Below the pieces are notes generated by a model, which was not told the origin of the DNA, ran no database searches, and was given only the letters and a program-made list of their open reading frames with translations. From NCBI RefSeq assembly GCF_002119725.1, contig NZ_CP021109.1, forward strand, positions 3,472,001 to 3,536,000: a stretch of DNA of 64,000 bases, written 5' to 3'. This DNA comes from Bordetella genomosp. 9 (GTDB taxonomy: Bacteria > Pseudomonadota > Gammaproteobacteria > Burkholderiales > Burkholderiaceae_B). Shown here piece by piece: positions 25,255-34,756 of this stretch. The position numbers and the translations under genes were made by a program. Each line of letters opens with the position of its first letter. Within the stretch, counting starts at the first letter, position 1.

Positions 25255-26540
25255 CAGCCATCATGCCGCCGCCGCTGCGCTTTCTGCTGGCCGCGCGCCG
25301 CAGCGAACTGCACGGGCTGGAGGCCCTGGCCCGAACGTGCGACCTGGTGATCCGCATTGGCCGGCTCGTCCACGCCCTGCAGAAGGAACGCGGCGCCTCC
25401 AACCTTTATCTTTCCGGCGGCGACGCCGGTCTGCTCCCCATGCTGGCCGCGCTGCGCGCCGATGCGCAGGACATCGAACACGAAGCCCGCGAATTCCTGG
25501 GCCGGCTGGAGCCCGACGCCAGCCGCGCCACCGACAACGCGCGCCTGCTCAACGGCATCGCCTATGCGCTGTACCGCCTGGATGAACTGCCGGGCTTGCG
25601 CGCCCGCATCCGCCAGCGCCACATCGACGCCGAGGACGCGAGCCAGCGGTTCACGGCGCTGATCGCCAGCCTGCTCGCCATCGTGTTCGAAGCGGCGGAC
25701 TCATCGCTCGACCCCGGCATTACCCGCACCCTGGTCGCGCTGCTGAACTTCATGCAGGGCAAGGAACTGAGCGGCCAGGAACGCGCCTACGGCGTCATGG
25801 GCTACACGGCCGGGTATTTCAGCGATGCGCGCAAATCCCGCATGCGCGAGTTCGCCGACAGCCAGGCGCGCTGCTTTGCCGTCTTCGAACAATACGCGCC
25901 GCCGGCCCTGATGGACGCCTGGCGGGAGCTGCGCCGGACCCATGACGATGAACTCGGCCGCATGCGCGGCATGGTCGCAAGGACCTCGGAAAGCCAGCCG
26001 CTGGACCCATCGCTCGCCACGCTCTGGTTCGACCTGTGCACCGCCCGCATCGACGCCATGCACGGCGTGGAGACGCGACTGGCCCAGGCCCTGGCAAGCC
26101 AATGCGGAGCCCGCATCGCCGAAATGCGCGATGAACTGCGGCACCACGGCCGGCTGCTGGACGTTTTCGCGGGCCGGGACGCGGATCGGCCCGATACGCC
26201 GCCGGCCATGCTGTTCAACGTGCAGGGACGGATTCTTGGCGCCCCGCCGCCGGACGGCGTCGGCAGCGATATGGAGCGTTCCCTGCTGGACATGCTGCAG
26301 GAACAGACACTGCGCATGCAGCGCGCCAACGACGCCTTGAGTGAAATGCGCGGCCTGCTCGACGAACGCCGCCGCATCGAGAAGGCCAAATGGGTCCTTG
26401 CAGGCCATTACCGCCTGAGCGAACAGGACGCCCATGAGCGCCTGCAGAAAATGGCCATGGACAATCGATTGCCGCTGACCGAGGTGGCGCGGCAGGTGCT
26501 GGCCGAGCTTGGCAAAGACGCCCAGGACGCGGCCGCCTGA
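25251..26540 (+). CDS. nasR: Nitrate/nitrite-responsive antiterminator, NIT sensor plus ANTAR domain (NasR-like)
   Basis: 429 residues. The NIT sensor domain has its two conserved stretches, LVHALQKERGASNLYLSGGD (about 38-57) and LLNFMQGKELSGQERAYG (about 164-181). The C-terminus (about 371-423) is an ANTAR RNA-binding domain (IEKAKWVLAGHYRLSEQDA, then LQKMAMDNRLPLTEVARQVL). In Klebsiella, NasR binds nitrate or nitrite and prevents termination in the nasF leader RNA. Here the gene sits at the end of nirBD, which is preceded by a leader with a terminator-like stem, so autogenous antitermination of its own operon is likely (inference). Confidence 0.88.
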   Translation: MTAIMPPPLRFLLAARRSELHGLEALARTCDLVIRIGRLVHALQKERGASNLYLSGGDAGLLPMLAALRADAQDIEHEAREFLGRLEPDASRATDNARLLNGIAYALYRLDELPGLRARIRQRHIDAEDASQRFTALIASLLAIVFEAADSSLDPGITRTLVALLNFMQGKELSGQERAYGVMGYTAGYFSDARKSRMREFADSQARCFAVFEQYAPPALMDAWRELRRTHDDELGRMRGMVARTSESQPLDPSLATLWFDLCTARIDAMHGVETRLAQALASQCGARIAEMRDELRHHGRLLDVFAGRDADRPDTPPAMLFNVQGRILGAPPPDGVGSDMERSLLDMLQEQTLRMQRANDALSEMRGLLDERRRIEKAKWVLAGHYRLSEQDAHERLQKMAMDNRLPLTEVARQVLAELGKDAQDAAA

Positions 26541-26680
26541 ACCGAGGGGGCGAATCGTACGGCGCGGCCCTCGCGACAGCGCAAGGACCCGAAGAATCCC
26601 GTTCCATACGCCGCGCATCCGCGCCAGCGGGTCTGCGAATCGCCGGCGGCGATTTGGCACAGCCGTGCCGGGAACGTCCT

Positions 26681-28147
26681 TCAACGCGCAGGCGGCGTCT
26701 CGTCGCCGACAACGAACAACCGATGCAGCCGGCTCTCATACACCGGCCGGGCGCCGGGCGGCAGCTTCGGCCGGATCTCGTCTTCCCGGCCCTTTGCCAC
26801 CGCCAGAAAGACCCGGCGGCCATCGTGCGGAATCACCGTCTCGACGTCTTCCACTTCCACTTCGCCCGCAGTCCCGCGTGAATAGAACTGCGCCGAAAAT
26901 GGCAGACGCCGGACGAAATACAGCCTTTCCCCCGGGCGCATCATGGAATGCGCCTGCGCCACCAGTTCTTTTTCCGTCTTGAAGCGCTGCGGACTCGTCA
27001 TGCCCGCGATGCCGGCGGCCGCAAAGGCCAGCGGAACCACCGCCAGGCACACCGCCAGCGCCTTACGGATCCGCGGCCCCGGCGTTCCCGGCATTGCCGC
27101 GCCCAGCCACACAGCCAGCGGTGGCAGCGCGGGCAAAGGGTAGGTCCAGATGATGTTGCCGGAAAAGGTGAAGAACAGCGGCGTGACCAGCGTCCAGCTC
27201 AGCAGAAAACTCCAGCGTGCGTCGTTGCCAATACGGACCAGGTCCGCACGCCATGCGCCGCGCACGCGCCACCGCCATGCCAGAGCGGCCAACGCCGCCA
27301 CACCCCAGGGCAGCGTCGCCAGCAGCCAGTCCAGCCAGATGCTGCCCCGCGCCCGGCGGTGGGCGTTGCCGTACAGGTCTCCCCCCCACCCGGCATCGAT
27401 GAACCGGTAGAAATGTTCGCCCAGAATGAAATAACGCAGGAACCCCGGGGTCTTCATTTCCGCCGCGATGTACCAGGGCAGCACCAGCACCGCCACCAGG
27501 ATCGAGCCCCATACCCATGGCAACCGCGGCATCCGTACGCCGCGCAGCCCAGGCGACACTCGCGCCCACAGCGCCCACGGCACGATCGACCCCGCCACCA
27601 GCACCACGGCCAGCGGCCCCTTGGCCAGCAGGCCCACCGCCAGCCCGAGGAAAAAACCGTACCGCCACTTCCATGAGGGCGCCGCCATCGACATGTAGAA
27701 CGCGGTCATGCTCCAGGCCACGCCAAGCGCCAGATACGGATCGGTCAGCACCGCGCCGGCCGCCGCCGCGGGCAAAAGCATCGTGGCGAACACCAGCACC
27801 GCCCACCGGGCCGCCCCGGACGACGCCATCCGGCGCCCCAGGACGAAACACAGCCACAGCATGCCCGCCATGGCCGGCATGGAAGACAGGCGGATCGCCA
27901 ACTCCGACAGGCCGAACGCCCGGATGAACAAGGCCTGTATCCAGAATGCCAAAGGCGGCTTGCCCCAGAAAGGCAGCTCCGGCGTGAACCAGGGCGTAAT
28001 CCAGTCGCCGGAGGCCGCCATCATCCGCGCGATCTCGGCATAGCGGGGTTCCGAAGTATCCACGAACGGCATCGTCGCCATGGCGAACAGCCGGGCAGCC
28101 GCAATGGCGGCCAGTGCATAGACGAAAAAACGCCGGGCGGAAAGCAT
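26681..28147 (-). CDS. ArnT-like glycosyltransferase of the GT83 / PMT_2 family
   Basis: Inner-membrane protein of 488 residues with about ten or more hydrophobic segments. The first periplasmic loop has the family acidic motif PFVDTSEPRYAEIARMMAASGDWITPWFT, then LPFWGKPPLAFWIQALFIRAFG, which are hallmarks of lipid-linked sugar transferases such as ArnT. It probably transfers a sugar from undecaprenyl phosphate to lipid A or another envelope glycan. No arn operon is nearby, so the sugar is unknown. Stand-alone gene. Confidence 0.85.
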   Translation of the reverse strand: MLSARRFFVYALAAIAAARLFAMATMPFVDTSEPRYAEIARMMAASGDWITPWFTPELPFWGKPPLAFWIQALFIRAFGLSELAIRLSSMPAMAGMLWLCFVLGRRMASSGAARWAVLVFATMLLPAAAAGAVLTDPYLALGVAWSMTAFYMSMAAPSWKWRYGFFLGLAVGLLAKGPLAVVLVAGSIVPWALWARVSPGLRGVRMPRLPWVWGSILVAVLVLPWYIAAEMKTPGFLRYFILGEHFYRFIDAGWGGDLYGNAHRRARGSIWLDWLLATLPWGVAALAALAWRWRVRGAWRADLVRIGNDARWSFLLSWTLVTPLFFTFSGNIIWTYPLPALPPLAVWLGAAMPGTPGPRIRKALAVCLAVVPLAFAAAGIAGMTSPQRFKTEKELVAQAHSMMRPGERLYFVRRLPFSAQFYSRGTAGEVEVEDVETVIPHDGRRVFLAVAKGREDEIRPKLPPGARPVYESRLHRLFVVGDETPPAR

Positions 28148-28323
28148 CGGAGCAGCGATCCTGCAGGGCCTGAGAGCGCCCTACTATCGCATGGAATCGG
28201 ACCAATTTACCGGTCGGCGAATCGGACGGACGGCGGCGGAACGGGAAACTTCCCGCCCGCACATAGGGCGGCATCCGTTCTGTACGGATGGGTTTCAACC
28301 AGCCATTTATAGGAATTGACGCT

Positions 28324-28926
28324 ATGCAACTGCCTTCATCCACCAATGCGCCGGCCGCAGCTGTATCCACCGCGCTTTACGATGGCGCGGGAGCGGCGGC
28401 CGATCCGGCCCGGGAGAGCCGGATCGACGCCAAGATCGCCCAGTACTACAGCGACCTGGTGAACAACGTACCGGCCTACCTGGATCTGCAGATGCGCGCC
28501 ATCATGGGCACCCCGCTGGAACGGGACGTCCATGCCCAGGTCGAGACGCTCATCCATGCGATGAAGTTCATCCAGCAACGGGAAGAAGCGGAATCGGCGG
28601 CCGCGGATGAAGAACGGCTGAACCGATTCCTGGATCAGCTCTCGCGATACGGACAGCCGGGGGCGCTGTCGGAAGCCGAAGCCCACTTCGTCTACACGAA
28701 GCCCTTCAAACACTTCCTGGAACGCAGCGTGGCAGCGATCGACATGGCGCGTCCCGAGGACCGCGAGCAGGCTCAGTTGGCGCTGCACCGGATCTGCACC
28801 CTGCTCGGATCGCCCTCGGAATTCGTGAAACTGATGTACGCGAAAACGACAATCGACCGGTATTGCGAACTGTTTGAGGCCGCGCTTTCACGGGAGCCGA
28901 GCGTGGGGACGGGATACCGCGGTTGA
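28324..28926 (+). CDS. Unrecognised protein, mostly helical, possible secreted effector
   Basis: 200 residues; I do not recognise the family. The N-terminus, MQLPSSTNAPAAAVSTALYD, is rich in Ser, Pro and Ala, without a classical signal peptide or membrane segment. The rest looks helical (AQVETLIHAMKFIQQREEAE; ERLNRFLDQLSRYG; YAKTTIDRYCELFEAALS). The ATG at 28324 is preceded by AGGA; an ATG at 28288 is possible. It lies between the glycosyltransferase and another unrecognised gene. Type III secretion substrates often have such N-termini, but nothing proves secretion. Confidence 0.65.
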   Translation: MQLPSSTNAPAAAVSTALYDGAGAAADPARESRIDAKIAQYYSDLVNNVPAYLDLQMRAIMGTPLERDVHAQVETLIHAMKFIQQREEAESAAADEERLNRFLDQLSRYGQPGALSEAEAHFVYTKPFKHFLERSVAAIDMARPEDREQAQLALHRICTLLGSPSEFVKLMYAKTTIDRYCELFEAALSREPSVGTGYRG

Positions 28927-29042
28927 TAGTGAAGTGAAGTGAGCGGGGCGATGCGCCCCGCTTGGGGAGCGGCGGCGCGGTGTCCGGTATGTCCCGCGGC
29001 CGGCCGCCAGCACGGCAAGCCGGATACGCGGGCATACATCAT

Positions 29043-30098
29043 CTAATCCCATTCCAGGTAATCGGCCTCTTCGGCATCGAGTACGTCGCGGGCCATCAGA
29101 CGTTTCAAGGCCAGATTGGCTTCAGTCAGTTCCTGCCACGTTGGGCATTGCCGCAGCATGGACAGGAGCACGCCTTCCCTTATTTCGCCCAGGTGGCCGG
29201 AGGAAGCTTCCGGGATCGCCAACGCCTCGGCAGCGGCCTTGATCCCTTCGTCCAGCACGGCAACGTAGTGGTAAACGCGCTTGAGCTGACCGGCATCGGC
29301 GCGGGGGCGTGTTTCTTCGCCGTCTACGGGAGGAGGCAGCCATTCAGGCTCATGATCGATCATGCCGTCCCATCGTGCCGCGATGGCGCCATCCACGTCC
29401 GACATAGCCACCAGCATGGCGCGGCATGCATTGCCCAGCTCATGATCCGGTGTGACGCCGTCAGTGGCGGATCCCGCCTTCATGGCCCACGCTGCACGGG
29501 CGTTCGATAAGGACGATTCCAAAGGGCCGCCGTACAACCTCAGAAGCTGATTGATGCGGCTGGCGAACCGTACGACGATCTGGTCTTCCAACGCGGCGCG
29601 CCAGCCGCCCAGCGCCGATGGCATCGATTCAAGCTGCCTCATCGCCCGATACAGATTGCCTATCGTGTCGTCGGGGCAGTCCTGCAGCAGGAGGGATATC
29701 GCGTCCTGGCTGGGAAGGCCTGTTCCCACGGAGCTTGTGGCCGCATACAGACGGCTCCATTGGCTTTCAGCCAGCCTTATGCGCTGGATGTTCTCCTCGG
29801 GCGACACGTATGGGGCCGCGCGCACCTGCCGTCCCAGCGATTCGAGCCGGGCAACGGGCCCGTCTTTCGCGAAAGCCGACGAACTGACGTGTTTGTTGGC
29901 ACGTCGCGACCGGCCGCTCAAATGCGCCACGACGATATGCGCCAGGTGCTTCAGCTTTTTGAATATCCGTTGCCCGACATGTACGGTGGCCCGCGGCTTG
30001 CCCGGGCTGGCGCTGAATACGAGCGTATTGCCTTTGACACATGGAAGCGTTGGGTCGCCAGCGTAGACCGGGCCACAACCGATGGGCGCGAGTGACAT
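29043..30098 (-). CDS. Unrecognised protein with internal helical duplication
   Basis: 351 residues with no known family, signal peptide or membrane segment. The N-terminal 70 residues are basic (RIFKKLKHLAHIVVAHLSGR). Two stretches look duplicated: SLLLQDCPDDTIGNLYRAMR (about 135-154) and LLSMLRQCPTWQELTEANLA (about 310-329), each a helix with a Cys-Pro turn. Base use is visibly less GC-rich than neighbouring genes, and it adjoins a tRNA-Pro gene. An AGAGG ribosome-binding site lies ahead of the ATG at 30098. Possibly acquired; function unknown. Confidence 0.65.
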   Translation of the reverse strand: MSLAPIGCGPVYAGDPTLPCVKGNTLVFSASPGKPRATVHVGQRIFKKLKHLAHIVVAHLSGRSRRANKHVSSSAFAKDGPVARLESLGRQVRAAPYVSPEENIQRIRLAESQWSRLYAATSSVGTGLPSQDAISLLLQDCPDDTIGNLYRAMRQLESMPSALGGWRAALEDQIVVRFASRINQLLRLYGGPLESSLSNARAAWAMKAGSATDGVTPDHELGNACRAMLVAMSDVDGAIAARWDGMIDHEPEWLPPPVDGEETRPRADAGQLKRVYHYVAVLDEGIKAAAEALAIPEASSGHLGEIREGVLLSMLRQCPTWQELTEANLALKRLMARDVLDAEEADYLEWD

Positions 30099-30325
30099 GT
30101 TTACCTCTGCAGGTCGTAGTTGGAATCAGAGGCGGCATGCTAGGCAACGAGGGCGGTACAGTCTGTCGGTAAAAATGAATCAGCGTAGGGGTGATTTCCG
30201 AGGACGAAAATTTCGCGGAAAAGCGGACGTTTCCTCGGCGTGCAGGCTTGTGGTGACAACCGGCAGCGGGACGTCCCCTGGAATCTCCCGCGTCCAGGCA
30301 GTCCACCTATCAATGCACCATGAGC

Positions 30326-30359
30326 AAAGGGCTTACAGATCATCATCTGTAAGCCCTTT
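30326..30359 (-). terminator. Strong hairpin after tRNA-Pro
   Basis: A perfect 15-bp stem, AAAGGGCTTACAGAT with its complement around the loop CATC, lies seven bases after the tRNA 3' end in its direction of transcription. The arm ends in a short T3 run, so it is a likely terminator for the tRNA transcript. Confidence 0.65.
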
Positions 30360-30366
30360 ATGTTAT

Positions 30367-30443
30367 TGGTCGGGGCGGCGGGATTCGAACTCGCGACCCT
30401 CTGCTCCCAAAGCAGATGCGCTACCAGGCTGCGCTACGCCCCG
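30367..30443 (-). tRNA. tRNA-Pro (anticodon TGG)
   Basis: The 77-nt minus-strand gene begins CGGGGCGTAGCGCAGCCTGG and has the anticodon loop TTTGGGA (anticodon TGG), the T-loop GGTTCGAATCC-type sequence as GAGTTCGAATCCCG, an acceptor closing with CGCCCCG, discriminator A and an encoded CCA. All four stems pair. It reads Pro codons CCN, mainly CCA/CCG. Confidence 0.95.
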
Positions 30444-30511
30444 ATGGGACCTTCTCAGCCGGCGAGCCGCCGACTGGAAAACCCTACCGTCAAGCCGATG
30501 AACGCGGAAAC

Positions 30512-30527
30512 GCCCATCTGAATGGGC
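30512..30527 (-). terminator. Weak hairpin after pstB
   Basis: GCCCAT-CTGA-ATGGGC, followed on the minus strand by GTTTCC, lies about 105 bases beyond the pstB stop. It may end the pst transcript; the U-tract is short. Confidence 0.35.
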
Positions 30528-30631
30528 CTCCGGAAAGACCCATCCTGACGAAGCCCACGATTGTACCCGATCCGTCCCGCGATACGGCCGGCGAACCGCT
30601 GGGCGCGGCCGCGGCGGCCATAACTGCGATA

Positions 30632-31402
30632 TCAGCCAAACCGCCCGGTGATGTAGTCTTCCGTTTCCTTACGCTTCGGCTTCACGAAGATCTGGTCGGT
30701 CTCGCCGAATTCCATCAGTTCGCCCAGATACATGTACGCCGTGTAGTCCGAGCAACGCGCCGCCTGCTGCATGTTGTGGGTCACGATGACAACGGTGTAC
30801 TCGTTCTTCAGCTCGGCGATCAGCTCCTCGATCTTCGCGGTGGAGATCGGATCCAGCGCCGAGCAGGGTTCGTCCAGCAGCAGCACTTCCGGCTTGATCG
30901 CCACGCCGCGGGCGATGCACAGGCGCTGCTGCTGACCGCCGGACAGGCTGTTGCCGCTTTGATGGATCTTGTCCTTGACCTCGTTCCACAGGGCGGCTTT
31001 GGTCAACGCCCATTCCACGCGCTCGTCCATCTCGCCCTTGCTCAGGCGCTCGAACAGACGCACGCCGAAGGCGATGTTGTCGTAGATGCTCATGGGAAAC
31101 GGCGTGGGCTTCTGGAACACCATGCCGACCTTGGCGCGGATCAACGAAATATCGGTCTTGGTGGTCAGCAGATTCTCGCCGTCCAGCAGAATTTCGCCTT
31201 CGGCGCGCTGGCCGGGATACAGCTCGAACATGCGATTGAAGGTGCGCAGCAAGGTCGACTTGCCGCAACCCGACGGTCCGATGAAGGCGGTGACCTTCTT
31301 CTCGCGGATCGACATGTTGACGTTGCGGATCGCGTGGAACTTGCCGTAGTAGAAGTTCAGATTCTTGACCTCGATCTTCGAGGTCGGTGCGGGTTTTTCC
31401 AT
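30632..31402 (-). CDS. pstB: Phosphate ABC transporter ATP-binding protein
   Basis: 256 residues, the usual length. Walker [11 protein letters not shown]-loop [19 protein letters not shown] (PstB-specific), signature [14 protein letters not shown] and Walker [14 protein letters not shown] are present. It drives high-affinity phosphate uptake through PstA/PstC and takes part in PhoR signalling. The ATG at 31402 ([16 protein letters not shown]) follows AGGGAAAC. An unusual 257-base gap full of repeats separates it from pstA. The usual phoU does not follow; the next feature is tRNA-Pro. Confidence 0.96.
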   Translation of the reverse strand: MEKPAPTSKIEVKNLNFYYGKFHAIRNVNMSIREKKVTAFIGPSGCGKSTLLRTFNRMFELYPGQRAEGEILLDGENLLTTKTDISLIRAKVGMVFQKPTPFPMSIYDNIAFGVRLFERLSKGEMDERVEWALTKAALWNEVKDKIHQSGNSLSGGQQQRLCIARGVAIKPEVLLLDEPCSALDPISTAKIEELIAELKNEYTVVIVTHNMQQAARCSDYTAYMYLGELMEFGETDQIFVKPKRKETEDYITGRFG

Positions 31403-31506
31403 ATCGTTTCCCTGGTGCCGCGCCCTCCGGCGCCGACAATCAAATCGTTTCGGTCCTGTCAATCACAAGCAATACCGCCCCCCACCGCAAGTAGCAGCAC
31501 CAACCA

Positions 31507-31659
31507 GGGCGCCGCGGATCCGGCTCCGCCGGTCCGCAGGCGCGCCCCCTCGAGGGGGAAGCGCGCCAGCGCTTCGGGGGTGGACCTTTCCCTGGAAGCG
31601 CGCCAGCGCTCCGGGGGTGGGCCTTTCCCTGGAAGCGCGCCAGCGCTCCGGGGTGGGCA
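31507..31659. repeat. Dispersed two-hairpin repeat, copy A, with 37-bp tandem triplication
   Basis: Contains the hairpin GGATCCGGC-TCC-GCCGGTCC, a GC-rich arm and the GAAGCGC/GCGCTTC hairpin shared with copies near 34.8, 34.9, 50.6 and 50.8 kb. Its end is repeated in tandem: units 31557-31593 and 31594-31630 are 37 bp each and nearly identical, and a third, partial unit runs from 31631 to the pstA stop at 31660. It fills most of the pstA-pstB gap. Confidence 0.85.
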
Positions 31660-32514
31660 CTACCTCTTGAACATGTTCCGCGCCAGAATATTGATCCCCA
31701 ACACCACCAGTGTGATCAGCCCCGCCCCCGCCCAGGCCAGGTTGTTCCATTCCTTGAACGGGCTGGCGGCGTATTGATAAATCACCACGGGCAGGTTGGA
31801 CATCGGCGCGTTCATATTCCACGACATGAACTGGTTGGACAGCGCGGTGAACAGCAGCGGCGCGGTCTCGCCGGAAATACGGGCGATGGCCAGCAGGATG
31901 CCCGTCATGATCCCGGAACGCGCCGCGCGGTAGCACACCATGGTGATCATGCGCCATTTGGGGCAACCCAGTGCGGCGGTTGCCTCGCGCAGCCCGTTGG
32001 GCACCAGCAGCAGCATGTTGTCGGTGGTGCGCACGACCACGGGAATGACCAGGATGGCAAGGGCGAGCGAGCCGGCCCAGCCGGAATAGTGCCCCACCTG
32101 CGCGACGTACACGGCATAGATGAACAGGCCGATGATGATCGACGGCGCGGACAGCAGCACGTCGTTCAGGAAGCGCGTCGCGGGCGCCAGCCATCCCGAG
32201 CGGCCGTATTCGGACAGGTACGTACCGGCCAGAATGCCGACCGGCGTGCCGATGAGCGTGCCCACCGCGACCATGAGCAGGCTGCCCATGATGGCGTTGA
32301 TGAGCCCGCCTGCCTGCCCCGGCGGCGGCGTGATCTCCGTGAACAGTGAGAACGTCAGCGCGCCCCCGCTCTTTATCAGGAGCGTGATGATGATCCAAAA
32401 CAGCCAGAAAAGTCCGAACACCAGTGCGGCCATGGACAAGGTCAGCATGATCTTGTTGACGGCCCGGCGGCGCCGGTAGATTCCGTTCTGCATATTGATG
32501 GCGGATACGGCCAT
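31660..32514 (-). CDS. pstA: Phosphate ABC transporter permease PstA
   Basis: 284 residues with six hydrophobic segments after a basic N-terminus ([20 protein letters not shown]). Family segments seen are [19 protein letters not shown] and [19 protein letters not shown] (the ATPase-contact loop), then [14 protein letters not shown]. It forms the phosphate channel with PstC. The start lies 17 bases after pstC. Its stop lies directly against a tandem repeat. Confidence 0.95.
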   Translation of the reverse strand: MAVSAINMQNGIYRRRRAVNKIMLTLSMAALVFGLFWLFWIIITLLIKSGGALTFSLFTEITPPPGQAGGLINAIMGSLLMVAVGTLIGTPVGILAGTYLSEYGRSGWLAPATRFLNDVLLSAPSIIIGLFIYAVYVAQVGHYSGWAGSLALAILVIPVVVRTTDNMLLLVPNGLREATAALGCPKWRMITMVCYRAARSGIMTGILLAIARISGETAPLLFTALSNQFMSWNMNAPMSNLPVVIYQYAASPFKEWNNLAWAGAGLITLVVLGINILARNMFKR

Positions 32515-32531
32515 GTCGATTTCCCCGCGTC

Positions 32532-33548
32532 TCAGCTCTTCGTGCCTTCATGCTGCGCCAGGCGTGCCAGCAGCAGCTTGGACAAGGCGAGTACGATGGT
32601 CGTGATGATGAACAGCACCAGGCCCAGTTCGAGCAGCGCCGATTTCTGCAGGCCCCCTGCTTCGTTGAACTCGTTGGCCAGCGCGGAAGCGATCGAGTTG
32701 CCCGGCGAGAACAGCGAGCCGCTGAGCGAAAACGAGTTGCCGATGACGAAGGTCACGGCCATGGTCTCGCCCAGCGCGCGGCCCAGGCCCAGCATGATGC
32801 CGCCGATCACGCCCGACTTGGTGAAGGGCAGGACGACGCGCCACATGACCTCCCACGTGGTGCTGCCCAGGCCGTAGGCGGACTCCTTCAGCATGGGCGG
32901 CACCAGCTCGAACACGTCGCGCATGACGGCCGTGATGAATGGAATGACCATGATCGACAGAATCAGGCCGGCAGTGAAGATGCCGATGCCGAAGGGCGGG
33001 CCGGAGAACCAGCCGCCGATCAGCGGAATGCCGCTCAGCACGTCGATCAGCGTGGGCTGGATGTACTGCTGGAAGACCGGCACGAAGACGAACAGCCCCC
33101 ACATGCCGTAGATGATGGACGGAATCGCCGCCAGCATCTCGATGGCGGTGCCCAGGGGCCGGCGCAGCCAGGTGGGCGACAGCTCGGTCAGGAACATGGC
33201 GATACCGAAGGACACGGGCACCGCGATGATCAGGGCGATGATCGAAGTCGCCAGCGTACCGACGATGGGAACGACTGCGCCGAAATTGCGCTTGACCGGG
33301 TCCCAGTCGTTGGTCCACAGGAAGGAAAGACCGTACTGGGCCAGGGTTTCGCGGCTGCCGTAGATCAGCGAAACCAGTATGGCGGCCAGCAGGATGAATA
33401 CCAGGAATGCGAACAGACGCGTCAGGTTCTTGAACAGCGCATCCATCAGCGCGTTGTGATTCTGCTTCATTGGGGAAGGTGTGCCGTAGGCTGCGGAATT
33501 CGTCGCTTTGGACGAAAGCGGCACATTATTATCCACTACCGCGCTCAT
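32532..33548 (-). CDS. pstC: Phosphate ABC transporter permease PstC
   Basis: 338 residues with six to seven hydrophobic segments. The region [22 protein letters not shown] and the contact loop [21 protein letters not shown] are typical, followed by [18 protein letters not shown] longer polar N-terminus (about 45 residues) precedes the first segment. Downstream of pstS, separated by 69 bases containing a strong hairpin. Confidence 0.95.
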   Translation of the reverse strand: MSAVVDNNVPLSSKATNSAAYGTPSPMKQNHNALMDALFKNLTRLFAFLVFILLAAILVSLIYGSRETLAQYGLSFLWTNDWDPVKRNFGAVVPIVGTLATSIIALIIAVPVSFGIAMFLTELSPTWLRRPLGTAIEMLAAIPSIIYGMWGLFVFVPVFQQYIQPTLIDVLSGIPLIGGWFSGPPFGIGIFTAGLILSIMVIPFITAVMRDVFELVPPMLKESAYGLGSTTWEVMWRVVLPFTKSGVIGGIMLGLGRALGETMAVTFVIGNSFSLSGSLFSPGNSIASALANEFNEAGGLQKSALLELGLVLFIITTIVLALSKLLLARLAQHEGTKS

Positions 33549-33574
33549 GGATGGGCTTTCCTCGGGAGAAGGGA

Positions 33575-33605
33575 AAGGCCCGGGCGGACCATCGGCCCGG
33601 GCCTT
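33575..33605 (-). terminator. Hairpin in the pstS-pstC gap (partial terminator or RNA stabiliser)
   Basis: A perfect 11-bp stem, AAGGCCCGGGC (33575-33585) with GCCCGGGCCTT (33595-33605), is followed on the minus strand by TTTCCCTTC. Such a structure after pstS allows more receptor than channel protein to be made. Confidence 0.6.
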
Positions 33606-33617
33606 GCAACGGTCGCT

Positions 33618-34652
33618 TTACTGCCAGACAGCCTTGCCGTCAGCGCCCTTGATGTCCTTCCAGGCGTCGCGGATTTCCTTCGTCACCGCATCGGGCAGCG
33701 GCACGTAGTCCAGCGCCTCGGCGGATTTCTGGCCGTTCTTGAACGCCCAGTCGAAGAAGGACAGCACGGCCTTGCCTTGCGCCGGCTTGTCCTGGGTCTT
33801 GTGCACCAGGATGAAGGTGGCGGCGGTCACGGGCCACGACTTGTCGCCCGGCTCGTTGGTCAGCACCACGCCCATGCCGGGCGCGCTCTTCCAGTCGGCG
33901 TTGGCGGCGGCAGCGGCGAAGGCGGACTGCTCGGGCTGCACGAACTTGCCGGCGGCGTTCTGCAGTTGCGTCCAGGCCAACTTGTTCTGCTTGGCGTAGG
34001 CGTATTCGACGTAGCCGATGGAGTTCTTCAGCTGGCCGACGTAGGCGGCGACGCCTTCGTTGCCCTTGCCGCCCTGGCCGGTGGGCCACTTCACGGCCTT
34101 GCCTTCACCCACTTGCGACTTCCAGTCGGCGGAGACCTTGGACAGATAGTTGGTCCAGCCGAAGGTCGTGCCCGAACCGTCGGAACGGTGCACCACGATG
34201 ATGTCCGACGACGGCAGCTTCAGGCCGGCGTTCAGCGCGGCGATCTTGTCGTCGTTCCACTTCTTGATCTTGCCCAGGAAGATGTCGGCCAGGACGGGGC
34301 CGGACAGCTTCAGCTCGCCGGCCTTGATGCCGTCGATGTTCACCACGGCGACCGTGCCGCCGACCACCGCCGGGAATTGCAGCAGACCGTTCTTCTCCAG
34401 GTCTTCGCCCTTCATCGGATCGTCGGAAGCGCCGAAATCGACCGTCTTGGCGATGATCTGCTGCTGTCCGCCACCCGAGCCGATGGATTGGTAGTTCACG
34501 GTGTTGCCGGTGGCGGCCTTGTAGTCCGACGCCCACTTGGCATACACGGGATAGGGGAAGGAGGCGCCGGCGCCGGTAACATCCGCGGCATGGGCGGCAA
34601 AAACCGCAGCGCTCAGGGCGATGCCCAGGGAGATCTGCTTGAACACACGCAT
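33618..34652 (-). CDS. pstS: Phosphate ABC transporter periplasmic phosphate-binding protein
   Basis: 344 residues. The ATG at 34652 gives the signal peptide MRVFKQISLGIALSAAVFAA, cut after AHA. Phosphate-binding segments GAGASFPYPVYAKW, IGSGGGQQQ, FGASDDPM and HRSDGSGTTFGWTNYLS are all present. The frame is open further upstream through a repeat and the promoter, so only the 34652 start is sensible. A Pho box lies about 80 bases upstream. First gene of pstSCAB. Confidence 0.96.
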   Translation of the reverse strand: MRVFKQISLGIALSAAVFAAHAADVTGAGASFPYPVYAKWASDYKAATGNTVNYQSIGSGGGQQQIIAKTVDFGASDDPMKGEDLEKNGLLQFPAVVGGTVAVVNIDGIKAGELKLSGPVLADIFLGKIKKWNDDKIAALNAGLKLPSSDIIVVHRSDGSGTTFGWTNYLSKVSADWKSQVGEGKAVKWPTGQGGKGNEGVAAYVGQLKNSIGYVEYAYAKQNKLAWTQLQNAAGKFVQPEQSAFAAAAANADWKSAPGMGVVLTNEPGDKSWPVTAATFILVHKTQDKPAQGKAVLSFFDWAFKNGQKSAEALDYVPLPDAVTKEIRDAWKDIKGADGKAVWQ

Positions 34653-34731
34653 TGTGACTTCCTTCGTCGTTGGTGAATGGGGACGGGACACCCCGCCTTT
34701 CTCGTCATGACGCGCATGGTAAGAGCCCAAA

Positions 34732-34749
34732 ATGACAAGATAGTGACAG
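34732..34749 (-). promoter_or_regulatory. Pho box upstream of pstS
   Basis: On the minus strand CTGTCAC-TATC-TTGTCAT matches the PhoB consensus of two CTGTCAT heptamers separated by four bases (12 of 14 positions). It sits about 80 bases ahead of the pstS start codon. It implies PhoB activation under phosphate limitation. Confidence 0.8.
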
Positions 34750-34756
34750 TCATGAT

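Noticed and set aside
30367..30443. tRNA-Pro as an integration site with a flanking island
   Set aside because: No integrase and no second copy of the tRNA 3' end was found in the adjacent accessory-looking region.
31557..31660. The 37-bp tandem units as a CRISPR array
   Set aside because: The units are contiguous without unique spacers, there are fewer than three full units, and no cas genes are nearby.
32550..34676. A 708-codon open frame opposite pstC and pstS
   Set aside because: Antisense to two well-defined genes and covers the pst hairpin; no recognisable motif.
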